NCBI GenBank assembly: GCA_016791285.1
Contig: JAEUMX010000173.1
Location: forward strand, 1-16,412
DNA from: Burkholderiales bacterium
GTDB lineage: Bacteria; Pseudomonadota; Gammaproteobacteria; Burkholderiales; JAEUMW01
Length of the DNA: 16,412 bases
Direction of reading: 5' to 3'
The notes under the pieces were generated by a model. The model was given only the letters and a program-made list of their open reading frames with translations. It was not told the DNA's origin and ran no database searches. Made by a program: the position numbers and the translations under genes. This document shows, piece by piece, positions 1-9,039 of the stretch (position 1 is the stretch's first letter; the number at the start of each line of letters is the position of its first letter).

Positions 1-66
1 CCGATGGTCAAGTTGAATGACATGACTCTTCCTCCGAGCGAGTGGCCAAATGAGCGAACGGAGTGA
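1..66 (+). CDS. Possible 3' end of an upstream gene (partial)
   Basis: The frame from base 1 is open until TGA at 64-66 and reads PMVKLNDMTLPPSEWPNERTE minus its last residue in any one stretch, so about 21 codons are visible. If real, it would be the C-terminus of a gene starting left of the window and would overlap the pilG ATG by 17 bases. In many betaproteobacteria a rubredoxin gene precedes pilG, and rubredoxins often end in a hydrophobic-acidic tail such as MVEI. The MVKLND stretch could correspond to that, but no cysteine motif is in view. The third frame also closes early (TGA at 18-20), so the true upstream end may be there instead. This is a weak call. Confidence 0.22.
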   Translation, partial: PMVKLNDMTLPPSEWPNERTE

Positions 67-484
67 AGCTTCGCAATTGCAACCGGACGATGCTTCTGCC
101 AATGTAGGTCATCCGGGCGTCAAGGTCCTCGTGATCGACGACAGCAACACCATTCGGCGAAGTGCTGAGGTGTTTCTCACCCAAGCTGGCTACGACGTGA
201 TTCTTGCTGAGGACGGCTTCGCCGCGCTCACGAAAATCACCGAGCACGAACCCGACGTGATCTTCGTGGACGTCATGATGCCCCGCCTGGACGGGTATCA
301 AGCTTGTGCCCTGATCAAGCGCAGCGTGAAGTTTCGCAGTACCCCGGTGATCATGCTCTCGAGCAAAGACGGAGTCTTCGACCGCGCACGCGGCCGTCTG
401 GTTGGATCAGACGAGTACCTCACGAAGCCCTTTACGAAGGACGACCTCATAAGCGCCGTGCGCCAGCATACGCAAGACATGTAA
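50..484 (+). CDS. pilG: Type IV pilus response regulator PilG (CheY-like)
   Basis: This is a 144-residue single-domain CheY-like receiver. It is phosphorylated by the ChpA kinase and acts in the cytoplasm on type IV pilus extension and, in Pseudomonas, on adenylate cyclase activity. The receiver fold covers about residues 24-142. Visible active-site residues are the acidic pair D30/D31, phospho-acceptor D74 in FVDVMMPRLDGY, the switch Ser at 104 (MLSSKDG) and K126 in YLTKPF. The long match to PilG (MMPRLDGYQACALIK, STPVIMLSSKDG, GSDEYLTKPF) separates it from generic CheY. About 23 poorly conserved residues precede the receiver. ATG 50 has only a weak purine-rich site upstream (GAGTGG), so the exact start is less sure than the identity. 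It is first of pilG-pilH-pilI-pilJ-chpA, with a 23-base gap to pilH. Confidence 0.95.
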   Translation: MSERSEASQLQPDDASANVGHPGVKVLVIDDSNTIRRSAEVFLTQAGYDVILAEDGFAALTKITEHEPDVIFVDVMMPRLDGYQACALIKRSVKFRSTPVIMLSSKDGVFDRARGRLVGSDEYLTKPFTKDDLISAVRQHTQDM

Positions 485-507
485 GATGCATAGACGGGAG
501 TGACATC

Positions 508-873
508 ATGCCAAATAGGAAGGTTTTGATCGTCGACGATTCGAAAGCCGAGCGTTACTTGCTCTCGGAGATGCTTCAGAAGAATGGGTACGTGGTATTT
601 ACGGCGGAGAATGGAACCGAGGCCCTGAGCAAAGCCGACGAGATTCAACCAGACGTGATTCTCATGGACGTGGTCATGCCGGGTGCGAGCGGTTTCCAGG
701 CAACACGCTCGATCTCTAGGAATGAGGGCACCAAGCACATTCCAATCATCATCTGCAGCTCCAAGGGTCAAGAAACCGACAAGATCTGGGGGCTGCGTCA
801 GGGCGCGCGCGAGTACCTCGTCAAGCCTGTGATAGAAGCGGAGCTGTTACAGAAGATCGCGGCACTCACCTGA
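508..873 (+). CDS. pilH: Type IV pilus response regulator PilH (CheY-like)
   Basis: This 121-residue receiver-only protein is the second CheY-like output of the Chp system. In Pseudomonas PilH opposes PilG, favouring retraction or acting as a phosphate sink. The acidic pair is D10/D11, the phospho-acceptor is D54 (ILMDVVMPG), the switch Ser is S84 (ICSSKGQ) and the conserved Lys is K106 (YLVKPV). The segment SKGQETDKIWGLRQGAREYL is diagnostic of PilH. ATG 508 is preceded by GACGGGAG at 493-500, a good ribosome-binding site 7 bases away. The same frame stays open upstream to about 304, but that part is antiparallel and overlapping noise inside pilG. The gap to pilI is 12 bases, so both are in one transcript. 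Confidence 0.95.
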   Translation: MPNRKVLIVDDSKAERYLLSEMLQKNGYVVFTAENGTEALSKADEIQPDVILMDVVMPGASGFQATRSISRNEGTKHIPIIICSSKGQETDKIWGLRQGAREYLVKPVIEAELLQKIAALT

Positions 874-885
874 CGCGGAGCTTTC

Positions 886-1455
886 ATGCAGGCGCATAAC
901 GCCACTCTTCGCGAGTACCAGCAGCACCTCTTCGACCGCTTTCACGCCAAGGCTGGCGCGGTTGCGTCCTCCTCACACTTCGGTTTCGAGGCTGGGAAAT
1001 GGACTTGGGTGGTCGCCCTCACCGATGTCAGCGAGGTGATTCCAGTTCCGCGTTTGGTGTCAGTGCCCCTTGCCACGGACTGGTTCGTCGGCGTCGCCAA
1101 CGTCCGGGGTAGTCTGTTCTCCGTGACAGACCTTGCGAGATTCGAAAACGCCGCGGCAACACCAACAACCTCGGACAGTCGTTTGGTTGTGCTGCACGCG
1201 AGATACCGCGCGCAAGCAGCGCTGCTCGTACGCCGCAGCCTCGGCTTGCGCCAGGTGAAGGCGCTGAATCAAAGTGATGTGGAGAGCTCCGCCTGGCAAT
1301 GCGCAGCGTATGCCGACTCTGATGGACGCATATGGCGGGAACTGAACGTCGCAGAACTGACCCGGAGTACCCGTTTCCTCCAAATTGCGCCCCTGGGAGT
1401 TGAGACTTATGGGGGGCCGGGGGTCCCGGTAGCCACCTCACAGGAGAACCAATAA
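886..1455 (+). CDS. pilI: Chemotaxis coupling protein PilI (CheW-like)
   Basis: This 189-residue CheW-domain protein couples the receptor PilJ to the histidine kinase ChpA at the inner membrane array. The CheW beta-barrel spans about residues 30-170. Recognisable parts are the strand region VVALTDVSEVIPVPRLVSVP, the turn WFVGVANVRGSLFSVTDLAR (typical CheW GxxNxRGxxxxVxDL) and a second barrel with RLVVLHARYRAQAALLVRR. The last about 20 residues are Gly/Pro/Ser rich and probably disordered. ATG 886 has CGGAG at 876-880. The TAA stop at 1453-1455 abuts the pilJ ATG with no spacer, and the pilJ ribosome-binding site lies inside the pilI 3' end, consistent with translational coupling. Length is close to the usual 170-190 residues. 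Confidence 0.92.
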   Translation: MQAHNATLREYQQHLFDRFHAKAGAVASSSHFGFEAGKWTWVVALTDVSEVIPVPRLVSVPLATDWFVGVANVRGSLFSVTDLARFENAAATPTTSDSRLVVLHARYRAQAALLVRRSLGLRQVKALNQSDVESSAWQCAAYADSDGRIWRELNVAELTRSTRFLQIAPLGVETYGGPGVPVATSQENQ

Positions 1456-3678
1456 ATGGCGTCTATCGTCGCTGCTCTGAAGCTGCCCTCGCTTCCATTC
1501 GGCAAGAAGCCTGCGATAGAAAGAGAAACCACGCAAGCGACTCCTGAGGTGGGAGGGCCATGTGAGAAACTCTCCACGGGTCCCGAAAGCGGGCATACAT
1601 CTACATGGCGCGACTTCGTCGGGCGTCTGAGGCAGGGTGGAAACGCCGGAGCAAACTGGCAGATACCCTTGATCGGGAGACTGTCGTTCTCGAAGCAGAT
1701 TACGGTGCTTTCGATACTCATCGCACTACTTCTTCTCTTGACTCTCGCCACCTTCGGCGTTTCCGTTTCGGAAACTCGCCTCAGACGCGAGCAGGCGCTG
1801 ATCGCCAACGACATTCAACTGCTGTCGCTTCGCCTCGCCAATCTGACCCAGCAAGCCGCCGTGGGCGGTATCGAAGCGTTTAAGCCGCTCGAGGAAACCC
1901 GTGACCGCCTCGTTGCTGAGCTCACGCTGCTGAGTCAGGGCGGTGCGCTTAGAGGCTTCGATCTACCTGCTCCAACCGGGAAAGAAGAGCTGATGCTGGG
2001 GAAGATTGCCGAAATCTGGCAGTCTATCGACAAGCAAGTGAGTAAGGTTCGCAGTCAACAGCCGAATCTCGTGCAGTTGCGCAAACAAGAGGAGTCCATC
2101 GGGAAGAGCGGCACTCGAGTGTTGAGTCTCAGTCAAGCGCTCGTCAACGGAGCGATCGACAAGGGGGAGGACTTCCGTGCTACCGCATGGACGCGCCAGC
2201 TGTATGCAGACGTACTCAACTTCGAACTCCTCGATGCGAAGTCGCTTGTATCCACTGATCATCCGACGCCGCAGGTAGCCCTCCAGCTCGGGAAGAACGT
2301 GGGTAGCTTCACGAAAGCGGTCAAGGGACTTATGGATGGCGACCCCGACACGGGAATCAGTGCTCTTAGGAATCAGGTCAATCGAGACATCGCGACCGAC
2401 TTGCTCAAGACTGTAACCGAACTCAAAGGAAATATCGATAGCATCGTCAAGAATATGGAGGGACTCGCACAGGCCAAGCAGGCGGCGCGCGACGTCTCCA
2501 ATAGTGCCCAGGAAATGCTTGGCAGGCTGGCTGTGTTGACAAACCACTACCGGGAATCGGGGACCGGATGGGGCAGCATTGCGACCGGCGTTCTGTTTAC
2601 GATGCTCACCCTGCTCGGGTTGGCGCTCATCGCCAAGGTGCTGCTCGACGACGTTCGCGTGCGCGCGCTCAAGAACGAAGAGGAAAACCGCCGCAACGAA
2701 CGAGCGATTCTTCGCTTGCTGGATGATATGTCGGAGCTCGCGGAAGGCGATCTGACCAAACACGCACAAGTAACCGAAGACATGACGGGTGCGATCGCGG
2801 ATTCCGTGAACTATGCCATAGACGAACTGCGCTCCCTCGTTGCCCAGATCAACGCCGCTGCGAATCAGCTCACTCAGTCTTCCACGCAAGGAAAAGCTGT
2901 TTCGGTTCACCTCCTGCAGGTAGCCGAGAAGCAGTCTCAGCAGATCGAAGACGCCACCTCGTCGGTCCTGCAAATGACTTCCACCATGGATTCCGTCTCG
3001 GATGACGCATCGAAGTGCGCGGAGGTGGCGGAGCAATCGCTTGCAGCCTCAGGCAAAGGCGGGAGCGCGGTGCAGGACTCGATTTCGAGCATGAACGCCT
3101 TGCGCGAGCAGATTCAGGAGACGTCGAAGCGAATCAAACGACTCGGCGAGAGCTCGCAGGAGATCGGCGAGATCGTTCAGCTGATCGCAACAATTACCGA
3201 GCAGACCAACGTTCTCGCTCTCAACGCTGCGATTCAGGCCGCCGCCGCGGGAGAAGCAGGGCGCGGCTTTACGGTTGTCGCCGAGGAGGTGCAGAGACTG
3301 GCGGAGCGGTCGGGTGAGGCAACGAAGCAGATCACAGCGATCGTGAAGGCGATTCAACAGGATACGCAGGACGCCGTAGCCGCCATGGAGAAGAGCACGA
3401 ACGGCGTCGTGCGAGGTGCCCAACTCGCCGATTCTGCAGGGCGTGCCCTGGAGGAAATTCGCGACGTTTCGGGACAGCTCGCGCAGCTCGTCGCATCGAT
3501 CTCCTCGTCCACGTCGAACCAACAGCAACTCGCCAAGCAGATGGCGCAGCGCATGCAAGACCTGCTCAACATCACGACACAGAGCACCAAGGGAACCAGG
3601 TGGACTGCGGATTCCATGGCTCAGATCGCTGATCTCGCCAACAACCTGAAAGTGTCGGTTGCCGGCTTCAAGGTGTAA
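1456..3678 (+). CDS. pilJ: Type IV pilus methyl-accepting chemoreceptor PilJ
   Basis: This 740-residue inner-membrane receptor senses surface or pilus state and controls ChpA. The order is: a cytoplasmic N-terminal tail (1-78), TM1 (about 81-103), a periplasmic PilJ-type four-helix region (about 104-373) containing [17 protein letters not shown]2 (about 375-397), HAMP (about 398-470, with [18 protein letters not shown]) and a coiled-coil signalling domain (about 480-735). The hairpin tip at about 581-616 ([20 protein letters not shown], then [18 protein letters not shown]) binds CheW/CheA proteins. [19 protein letters not shown] is a strong PilJ signature. It begins right after the pilI TAA with AGGAGA at 1442-1447. 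Compared with the approximately 680-residue Pseudomonas protein, the extra length lies almost wholly before TM1. No adaptation enzymes are encoded beside it. Confidence 0.95.
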   Translation: MASIVAALKLPSLPFGKKPAIERETTQATPEVGGPCEKLSTGPESGHTSTWRDFVGRLRQGGNAGANWQIPLIGRLSFSKQITVLSILIALLLLLTLATFGVSVSETRLRREQALIANDIQLLSLRLANLTQQAAVGGIEAFKPLEETRDRLVAELTLLSQGGALRGFDLPAPTGKEELMLGKIAEIWQSIDKQVSKVRSQQPNLVQLRKQEESIGKSGTRVLSLSQALVNGAIDKGEDFRATAWTRQLYADVLNFELLDAKSLVSTDHPTPQVALQLGKNVGSFTKAVKGLMDGDPDTGISALRNQVNRDIATDLLKTVTELKGNIDSIVKNMEGLAQAKQAARDVSNSAQEMLGRLAVLTNHYRESGTGWGSIATGVLFTMLTLLGLALIAKVLLDDVRVRALKNEEENRRNERAILRLLDDMSELAEGDLTKHAQVTEDMTGAIADSVNYAIDELRSLVAQINAAANQLTQSSTQGKAVSVHLLQVAEKQSQQIEDATSSVLQMTSTMDSVSDDASKCAEVAEQSLAASGKGGSAVQDSISSMNALREQIQETSKRIKRLGESSQEIGEIVQLIATITEQTNVLALNAAIQAAAAGEAGRGFTVVAEEVQRLAERSGEATKQITAIVKAIQQDTQDAVAAMEKSTNGVVRGAQLADSAGRALEEIRDVSGQLAQLVASISSSTSNQQQLAKQMAQRMQDLLNITTQSTKGTRWTADSMAQIADLANNLKVSVAGFKV

Positions 3679-3694
3679 CTGCCGACAAGATCAC

Positions 3695-6600
3695 ATGAGC
3701 GCCATTCTCGCAACCCAGCTTGGCCCCCTGACATGGGTGAAGCCAGAGATCGACTTTGCGCTCGAGCGGGCGCGTGCCTCGCTCGCGACCTACTTCGCTG
3801 ATCCAGCGGGCAACGCCGACACCCTATCGGCGGCCCTCGCCTCGGTGCGTGAAGTCACCGGCGCGCTCCAGATCATCGGGATGGAGGCACTCGGCGCGTT
3901 CTCGAAGGACATCGACGCTGTTCTCGTCGCGCTCGAGAAGCGCGACATCGCGCCGACGCCTGAACTGGCGCAGCTACTCGGCAGGGCCAGTGCGAGTCTT
4001 GCGCGCCATCTTGGCGATCTGATGGCGGGCGCACCCGAGAATGCGGTGTCGCTGCGTCCACTCTTGAACGAATTGGCGCAGGCGCGGGGCGGCCAACCTG
4101 TCGACGACTATGCGCTGTTCCACCCGGACTTGAGCGTCTTCCCTCCGCCGCTTGCGTCCCCCAACCTGCTCCAAGGCGACGAACTCTTCGACTTCGTCAG
4201 AGTGTGTCGCGGGCGCTATCAACGCGGCATGCTGAACTGGTTACGCGGCTCAGAAGACGGTCTCGTACAAATGCTGGAGGCACTCCAGGAAATTGAGCGT
4301 GCCCAGCCGGCGCCGGGCAGACGCGCACCGTGGTGGGTAAGCTCGGCTTTCGTCGACGGATTGCTGCGTGGCGGATTTGCAGTCACGGACGAAATGAAGC
4401 GGGCTGCGGGTCGAATCGATCGGTATATGGCAACCTTTGCTTCGGGGGACCCAGCCAGCACGCAGCTGATGCGAGAGTTGCTCTTTCACTTGGTTCAGTG
4501 TGAGCCAGTTACAGCGCTCGTGCGTGATGTGAAGTCACTCTATGGGCTCTATCGCTATGCGCCAGCCTCGGCGTCGTGGGCTGTTGTCGAGATCGATACC
4601 GCGGAGTTCGAGCCGGTGCTGCGCCGGGCCAAAGAACTAATCGCGCCCGACACGTGTGTCCGGGCGGAGCATCGACGCGCGATGACGCAGGAAGTTGCCG
4701 CGGAGCTTCAAGAATGTCTCACGGAACTATGTGAGCTAAGCCACGCGATCCGCAGCCAACCGGTGACGGCGCTGATCGACGCAATGCTGCTAACGACCGC
4801 GGATCTCGCAGTTCTGGATGCCGACGTGCAGGCGGCGATCGTTATCGAGACCGCGGCCGCATTGAGCGCCTTGGAAGAAAGACTGGAAGCGTGCCGAATC
4901 TCCATGCCAGAGGCGATTGCAGAGTTCGATGCGCGACGGCGGACACTGCTTGCATGCCTATCACGTACTCAAGCGGCTGCCGAACGCTGTAACCGTGCAC
5001 GCAACGAACCGAACCCTTCACCGGGAGACGAACGGGAACTGCTGCAAGTCGTTGGCAGTGAGATGTTAGCCACGTTGCAGCAGGCGGAACGGAGTCTCGA
5101 CAGCTTCTTCCGGGGGCAGGTACCGACCCCGCCTCTAATAGAGCTACCGGGACTCTTGGGAAGCGTTGCGGGTGCGCTGCGCGTGCTGGATGTGGAGAAC
5201 GCAGCGCAACTCATCGAACGATCCACCTCGATCATTGCGATGCTCGACGAGCCGGGACGAATCGTCTCTGAGGACAAGACTGCGCTGCTTGCCGAAGGGC
5301 TGAGCAGCGTCATGCTCTACGTTGGAGCGCTTGACCGAGACAACCGCGACGAACTACGCGCCGTCGAAACGATCCTCGCCCGCTTCGACGCCAGGGAAGC
5401 GATGGTCGCTTCATCGTCCGTTCTCGATTTGCAGACGATCGCCGAAGACGGACCGGCTGGACATGCCGACGAACTTGACTTCGAGCTTTTTCCGACCGAG
5501 GGGCGATCGGACGGAGACCGTGACGGCGAAGAAGTGACACACGGGGACATCGACGAGATTCTTGATCGCTTCGATCTGAGCGCGCTGCGGGACGAACCTG
5601 ACGCCTTGCAAGCGGCCTCCGGCGAATCAATTCTGGAGCCTCGAGCTCATCTGAGCGATGAAACCGCTGAACAAGAGTGGCATGGGGCAGATGCGCCGAG
5701 CGGCGATCTGGAACGCGACGGTATCGAGGTCGACGCCAGAAGCGAAGGAGTCGATCCGGAGATCGTCTCGATCTTTATAGAGGAGGCCAACGAACTGCTG
5801 GAGGCGATGGGTGATCTTCTCGAGCGCGCGCGCGTTCAACCAGGTGACTGGGGTAACCTTACAACGCTGCGAAGGGGGTTTCACACGCTCAAGGGCAGCG
5901 GGCGCATGGCCGGCCTCCATGCAGTCGGGGATGCTGCGTGGATGATCGAATCACTGTTGAATCGATGGTTGGAAGCCGAGCGGCCCGCATCCGAAGAGCT
6001 AATCGACCTCGCTGCGCTGGCGCGCAACCTCTTCACGGGATGGATCACGGACATGGCGCAGCAAGGACGCACAACTGTGCGAGCCGGTGCGTTGTCTGCC
6101 AAGACGGCATTCCTTGCCAGTGAACTCGCAGCCCCCAGGGCAGGAATCCCCCGCACTGTGGAGCCTGACGACACGCTTCCCATCGCTTCCCTTGATATGA
6201 CCATGGAAGCGGCAGCGGCTGAGCCGACACCGGATACGGTCGAGGCCAGCCTTTCGACGCTGCCCGCCCCGCTCTTCCAAATCTTCGTCGAGGAGGCACG
6301 CCAGAACGTCGAGGCTCTCCGGATGGGGCTCGCGGTCCTCGAGTTTGCTCCCGACGACGAAACTCGGGACACCGTGATTCGCGCTGCTCACACCATCGGT
6401 GGTATCGCCCGTGCGACCGGCTTCAAGGACATCACGCTCGTTGCGAGCGTAATCGAGAACGCGCCATTTGGTCATCCCGATTGCCCGACCACCTCTGAGC
6501 TATTGCGGTCTGCGCTGTCCACCCTCAAGGCGCTGATCGACGCGGTGGCGAAGGGAAGAACGCCGGAACTTTCTGCAGATCTGCGCGCGCAGTTCGAGCG

Positions 6601-9004
6601 TGAGGCGGACGCATGCAGCGACGCTGCCGGGGAAAGTGTGGCGTCGCCACCGGCGATCGCTCTCGAATTTTCAGTGGAAGATGCAGAAGATCTGCAGCGC
6701 TCGGAAGCAGATTCCGGCGGGATGTCTGCCTTTAGTAATGGCGAGTCTGGCGGCGCACGCGATCACCGGGTGCTAAAGGACGACATCGACCCTCAGCTGT
6801 TACCCATCTTTCTCGATGAAGTTCGCGATCTTGGTCCGCTTATCGGCGAGGATCTCAGGCACCTGCGGAGCGAGCCGCAGGATGCGGCAGCGTTCGACTC
6901 CCTGCGGCGCGTGCTCCACACGATCAAAGGGGGTGCCAGGATGGTCGGGGCGATCCGCCTCGGCGAACTCGTGCACATTATGGAGGGGCGCCTGGAAGCT
7001 GTCGAAGGCGGCGCGGTGAACCCCGATGTTCTTGATCTGCTTGAGAGAGAATTCGACCGTCTCACCATCGGTCTTGAGGCACTCGAAAGCGGTGAGCCGG
7101 AATCGAAGCTACCGGTAGCGGGTGGCGCAATCGATGGTTCCCGCTACGCTAAGCAGGCGCCACAGGACCGCAGCACTGGAGACTCGGTACCCTCATTCTC
7201 GGCACACATTCGCGTGGCCGCCGATACATTGGATCGCCTGCTGAACCAGGCCGGTGAGATAAGCATTTCCCGGGGGCGAATCGAAACCGAGGCGCAGACC
7301 CTGAAGCAATTCCTGATCGAGCTCACCAACAGTGTTGCTAGGTTGCGAGGTCAGTTGAAAGAAATCGAGATCCAGGCCGAGAGCCGCTTGCAAGCGACGC
7401 AGAACCAGACAATCGAGCACGATGCCGCATTCGATCCGCTCGAGCTCGACCGCTTCACGAGATTTCAGGAACTCACCCGGCTCATGGCCGAAAGCCTCCA
7501 CGACGTGGCCACGGTGCAGCGCCATCTGCTCGACGGCGTGGACGAAGTACAGGCTGCATTGAGTGTGGAGTCCCGCCTCAATCGGATCTTGCAGGATGAT
7601 CTCATGCGGCTGCGCACCGTAACGTTTCAGAACGTGTCAGAACGTCTCTATCGGGTGGCGCGCCAAGCCGCTCGAGAGACCGGCAAGAAGGTGGAATTCG
7701 AGTTGATCGGTGGGCAAACGGAGGTCGACCGCGGCGTGCTGGAGCGCATGGCGGCGCCTCTCGAACACTTGGTGCGGAACGCGGTCACCCATGGCATCGA
7801 AGCCTTGGATGATCGGGTGGGCGCGGGAAAACGCGAGGCCGGAACGATCCGCCTCATACTGCGTCAGGAGATCAACGATCTGCTGATTTCCCTCGCCGAT
7901 GACGGACGAGGGATCGACCATGAGCGCATCCGGACCAAGGCGCGGGAGCTTGGCTGGTTGCCTGTCGGCGCCGAGCCCTCTCACTCCGAGCTCGAGCAGA
8001 TGATCTTGCGTCCGGGATTCTCGACGGCCTCGGAGGTGAGCGAGCTTGCGGGTCGCGGCGTCGGAATGGACGTGGTGGCGAACGAGGTATACGCCCTCGG
8101 GGGAAGTATCGAGATCACGACGGAGAGCGGCCGGGGAACCACGTTCACCATTCGCGTACCCCTCACCCTCGCCGTGGCCAAGGCGATTCTCGTTTCTGCA
8201 TCGGGACGTCGCTGGGCGATTCTGACGAACCTTGTCGAGCAGGTGCAGGAAGTTCCCGTCGCCAGAGCGTCTGATCTGTGTGCGAGCGAAGCGCTGGAGT
8301 GGCTCGATCATCGCTATCCGGTCTTCTATCTTCCGCAGCTGCTTGGTGAGAGCACCACCCCGTCCGTTGATCGCTCGAAGTATTTCGTGTTACTGATACG
8401 AAGTGCAGATCGACGCGTCGCGGTGTTGGTCGATCACCTCACCGTCAATCAGGACATCGTCCTGAAAGCGATCGGGCCGCAACTCGCTGGATTGCCCGGG
8501 GTGAACGGTGCGACCGTTCTACCAGACGGCGAGATTGTATTCGTCGTGGACCCGGCGCTCCTCATGGAACGGCGCCGAATCAGGCAGGTGCCGGCGATCG
8601 AGGCGACGACCGAAACGAGCCGGGCTGCTCCCTTGATCATGGTCGTGGACGATTCTCTTACCGTTCGGAACGTCACGAGCCGATTGCTCGCAAGACATGG
8701 TTACCGTGTAGCCACGGCGCGTGATGGGCTTGACGCCTTGCAGCAAATGCAAGACAAGACACCTGACGCGCTGCTGGTGGACATCGAGATGCCGCGCATG
8801 GACGGTTTCGATCTCACCAAGAATCTGAAGGCTAGTCAGCGCACGTCTCGCCTTCCGATCATCATGATCACGTCAAGGCTCGCCCAAAAGCATCGGGAAT
8901 ACGCCGATAAGTTGGGCGTCAACGTCTATCTCGGGAAACCGTTCGAAGAGCAGGAATTACTGGCGCATCTGAGCACGTTCACGGCTGCTGCCGGTACCGC
9001 CTGA
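3695..9004 (+). CDS. chpA: Hybrid chemotaxis histidine kinase ChpA/PilL with C-terminal receiver
   Basis: This 1769-residue CheA-type kinase heads the pilus chemosensory pathway. Two N-terminal Hpt-like segments have R52 and G489 where the phospho-His should be. An acidic linker lies at about 570-690. Hpt modules follow with H730 (HTLKGS), H899 (HTIGG, the usual Lys replaced by Gly) and H1075 (HTIKGG). Next come the dimerisation helices (about 1170-1320) and the ATPase: N box N1362 in VRNAVTHGIE, G1 D1402-D1408 DDGRGID, G2 GRGVGMDVVANEV from 1453. A CheW domain spans about 1495-1635. The receiver has D1652/D1653, phospho-acceptor D1696 and K1748. ATG 3695 is chosen because LGPLTWVKPEIDFAL is the usual ChpA beginning. 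A TTG at 3659 would overlap pilJ. No strong Shine-Dalgarno is seen. It is shorter than Pseudomonas ChpA (about 2470 residues). Confidence 0.94.
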   Translation: MSAILATQLGPLTWVKPEIDFALERARASLATYFADPAGNADTLSAALASVREVTGALQIIGMEALGAFSKDIDAVLVALEKRDIAPTPELAQLLGRASASLARHLGDLMAGAPENAVSLRPLLNELAQARGGQPVDDYALFHPDLSVFPPPLASPNLLQGDELFDFVRVCRGRYQRGMLNWLRGSEDGLVQMLEALQEIERAQPAPGRRAPWWVSSAFVDGLLRGGFAVTDEMKRAAGRIDRYMATFASGDPASTQLMRELLFHLVQCEPVTALVRDVKSLYGLYRYAPASASWAVVEIDTAEFEPVLRRAKELIAPDTCVRAEHRRAMTQEVAAELQECLTELCELSHAIRSQPVTALIDAMLLTTADLAVLDADVQAAIVIETAAALSALEERLEACRISMPEAIAEFDARRRTLLACLSRTQAAAERCNRARNEPNPSPGDERELLQVVGSEMLATLQQAERSLDSFFRGQVPTPPLIELPGLLGSVAGALRVLDVENAAQLIERSTSIIAMLDEPGRIVSEDKTALLAEGLSSVMLYVGALDRDNRDELRAVETILARFDAREAMVASSSVLDLQTIAEDGPAGHADELDFELFPTEGRSDGDRDGEEVTHGDIDEILDRFDLSALRDEPDALQAASGESILEPRAHLSDETAEQEWHGADAPSGDLERDGIEVDARSEGVDPEIVSIFIEEANELLEAMGDLLERARVQPGDWGNLTTLRRGFHTLKGSGRMAGLHAVGDAAWMIESLLNRWLEAERPASEELIDLAALARNLFTGWITDMAQQGRTTVRAGALSAKTAFLASELAAPRAGIPRTVEPDDTLPIASLDMTMEAAAAEPTPDTVEASLSTLPAPLFQIFVEEARQNVEALRMGLAVLEFAPDDETRDTVIRAAHTIGGIARATGFKDITLVASVIENAPFGHPDCPTTSELLRSALSTLKALIDAVAKGRTPELSADLRAQFEREADACSDAAGESVASPPAIALEFSVEDAEDLQRSEADSGGMSAFSNGESGGARDHRVLKDDIDPQLLPIFLDEVRDLGPLIGEDLRHLRSEPQDAAAFDSLRRVLHTIKGGARMVGAIRLGELVHIMEGRLEAVEGGAVNPDVLDLLEREFDRLTIGLEALESGEPESKLPVAGGAIDGSRYAKQAPQDRSTGDSVPSFSAHIRVAADTLDRLLNQAGEISISRGRIETEAQTLKQFLIELTNSVARLRGQLKEIEIQAESRLQATQNQTIEHDAAFDPLELDRFTRFQELTRLMAESLHDVATVQRHLLDGVDEVQAALSVESRLNRILQDDLMRLRTVTFQNVSERLYRVARQAARETGKKVEFELIGGQTEVDRGVLERMAAPLEHLVRNAVTHGIEALDDRVGAGKREAGTIRLILRQEINDLLISLADDGRGIDHERIRTKARELGWLPVGAEPSHSELEQMILRPGFSTASEVSELAGRGVGMDVVANEVYALGGSIEITTESGRGTTFTIRVPLTLAVAKAILVSASGRRWAILTNLVEQVQEVPVARASDLCASEALEWLDHRYPVFYLPQLLGESTTPSVDRSKYFVLLIRSADRRVAVLVDHLTVNQDIVLKAIGPQLAGLPGVNGATVLPDGEIVFVVDPALLMERRRIRQVPAIEATTETSRAAPLIMVVDDSLTVRNVTSRLLARHGYRVATARDGLDALQQMQDKTPDALLVDIEMPRMDGFDLTKNLKASQRTSRLPIIMITSRLAQKHREYADKLGVNVYLGKPFEEQELLAHLSTFTAAAGTA

Positions 9005-9020
9005 CGCGCCACCGGCTCCG

Positions 9021-9038
9021 AGGTCCGGATCCGGACCT
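9021..9038. terminator. Perfect palindrome between convergent genes, possible bidirectional terminator
   Basis: AGGTCCGGATCCGGACCT is its own reverse complement. Transcribed from either strand it can form a 7-bp stem with a GATC loop. It sits 17 bases past the chpA stop and one base before the ftsB stop codon, the right place to end or protect both transcripts. No T-run follows on either strand, so it does not meet the intrinsic-terminator rule. It may instead be a 3'-end stabilising hairpin or a Rho-dependent pause site. Confidence 0.5.
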
Positions 9039-9039
9039 G

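Noticed and set aside
304..507. Upstream extension of the PilH frame
   Set aside because: It overlaps the conserved PilG C-terminus in another frame. The receiver fold begins right at ATG 508 with a good ribosome-binding site.
1411..1430. G6 run and small GC hairpin (CCGGG-GGT-CCCGG) near the end of pilI
   Set aside because: The stem is only 5 bp with no T-run, and it encodes part of a low-complexity tail. A slippage or attenuation role is possible but nothing else supports it.
1963..3036. 357-codon open frame on the - strand opposite pilJ
   Set aside because: It is antisense to the conserved receptor and its composition is that of a mirrored coiled-coil coding sequence. No domain or ribosome-binding site.
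3193..3310. Receptor hairpin tip reads AAAAGE where many receptors have AARAGE
   Set aside because: The PilJ class commonly departs from the general receptor consensus here (Pseudomonas PilJ has SMAG), so this is not unusual.
3659..3694. Earlier TTG start for chpA
   Set aside because: It would overlap the pilJ end, and the 12 extra residues do not look like the family start. ATG 3695 does.
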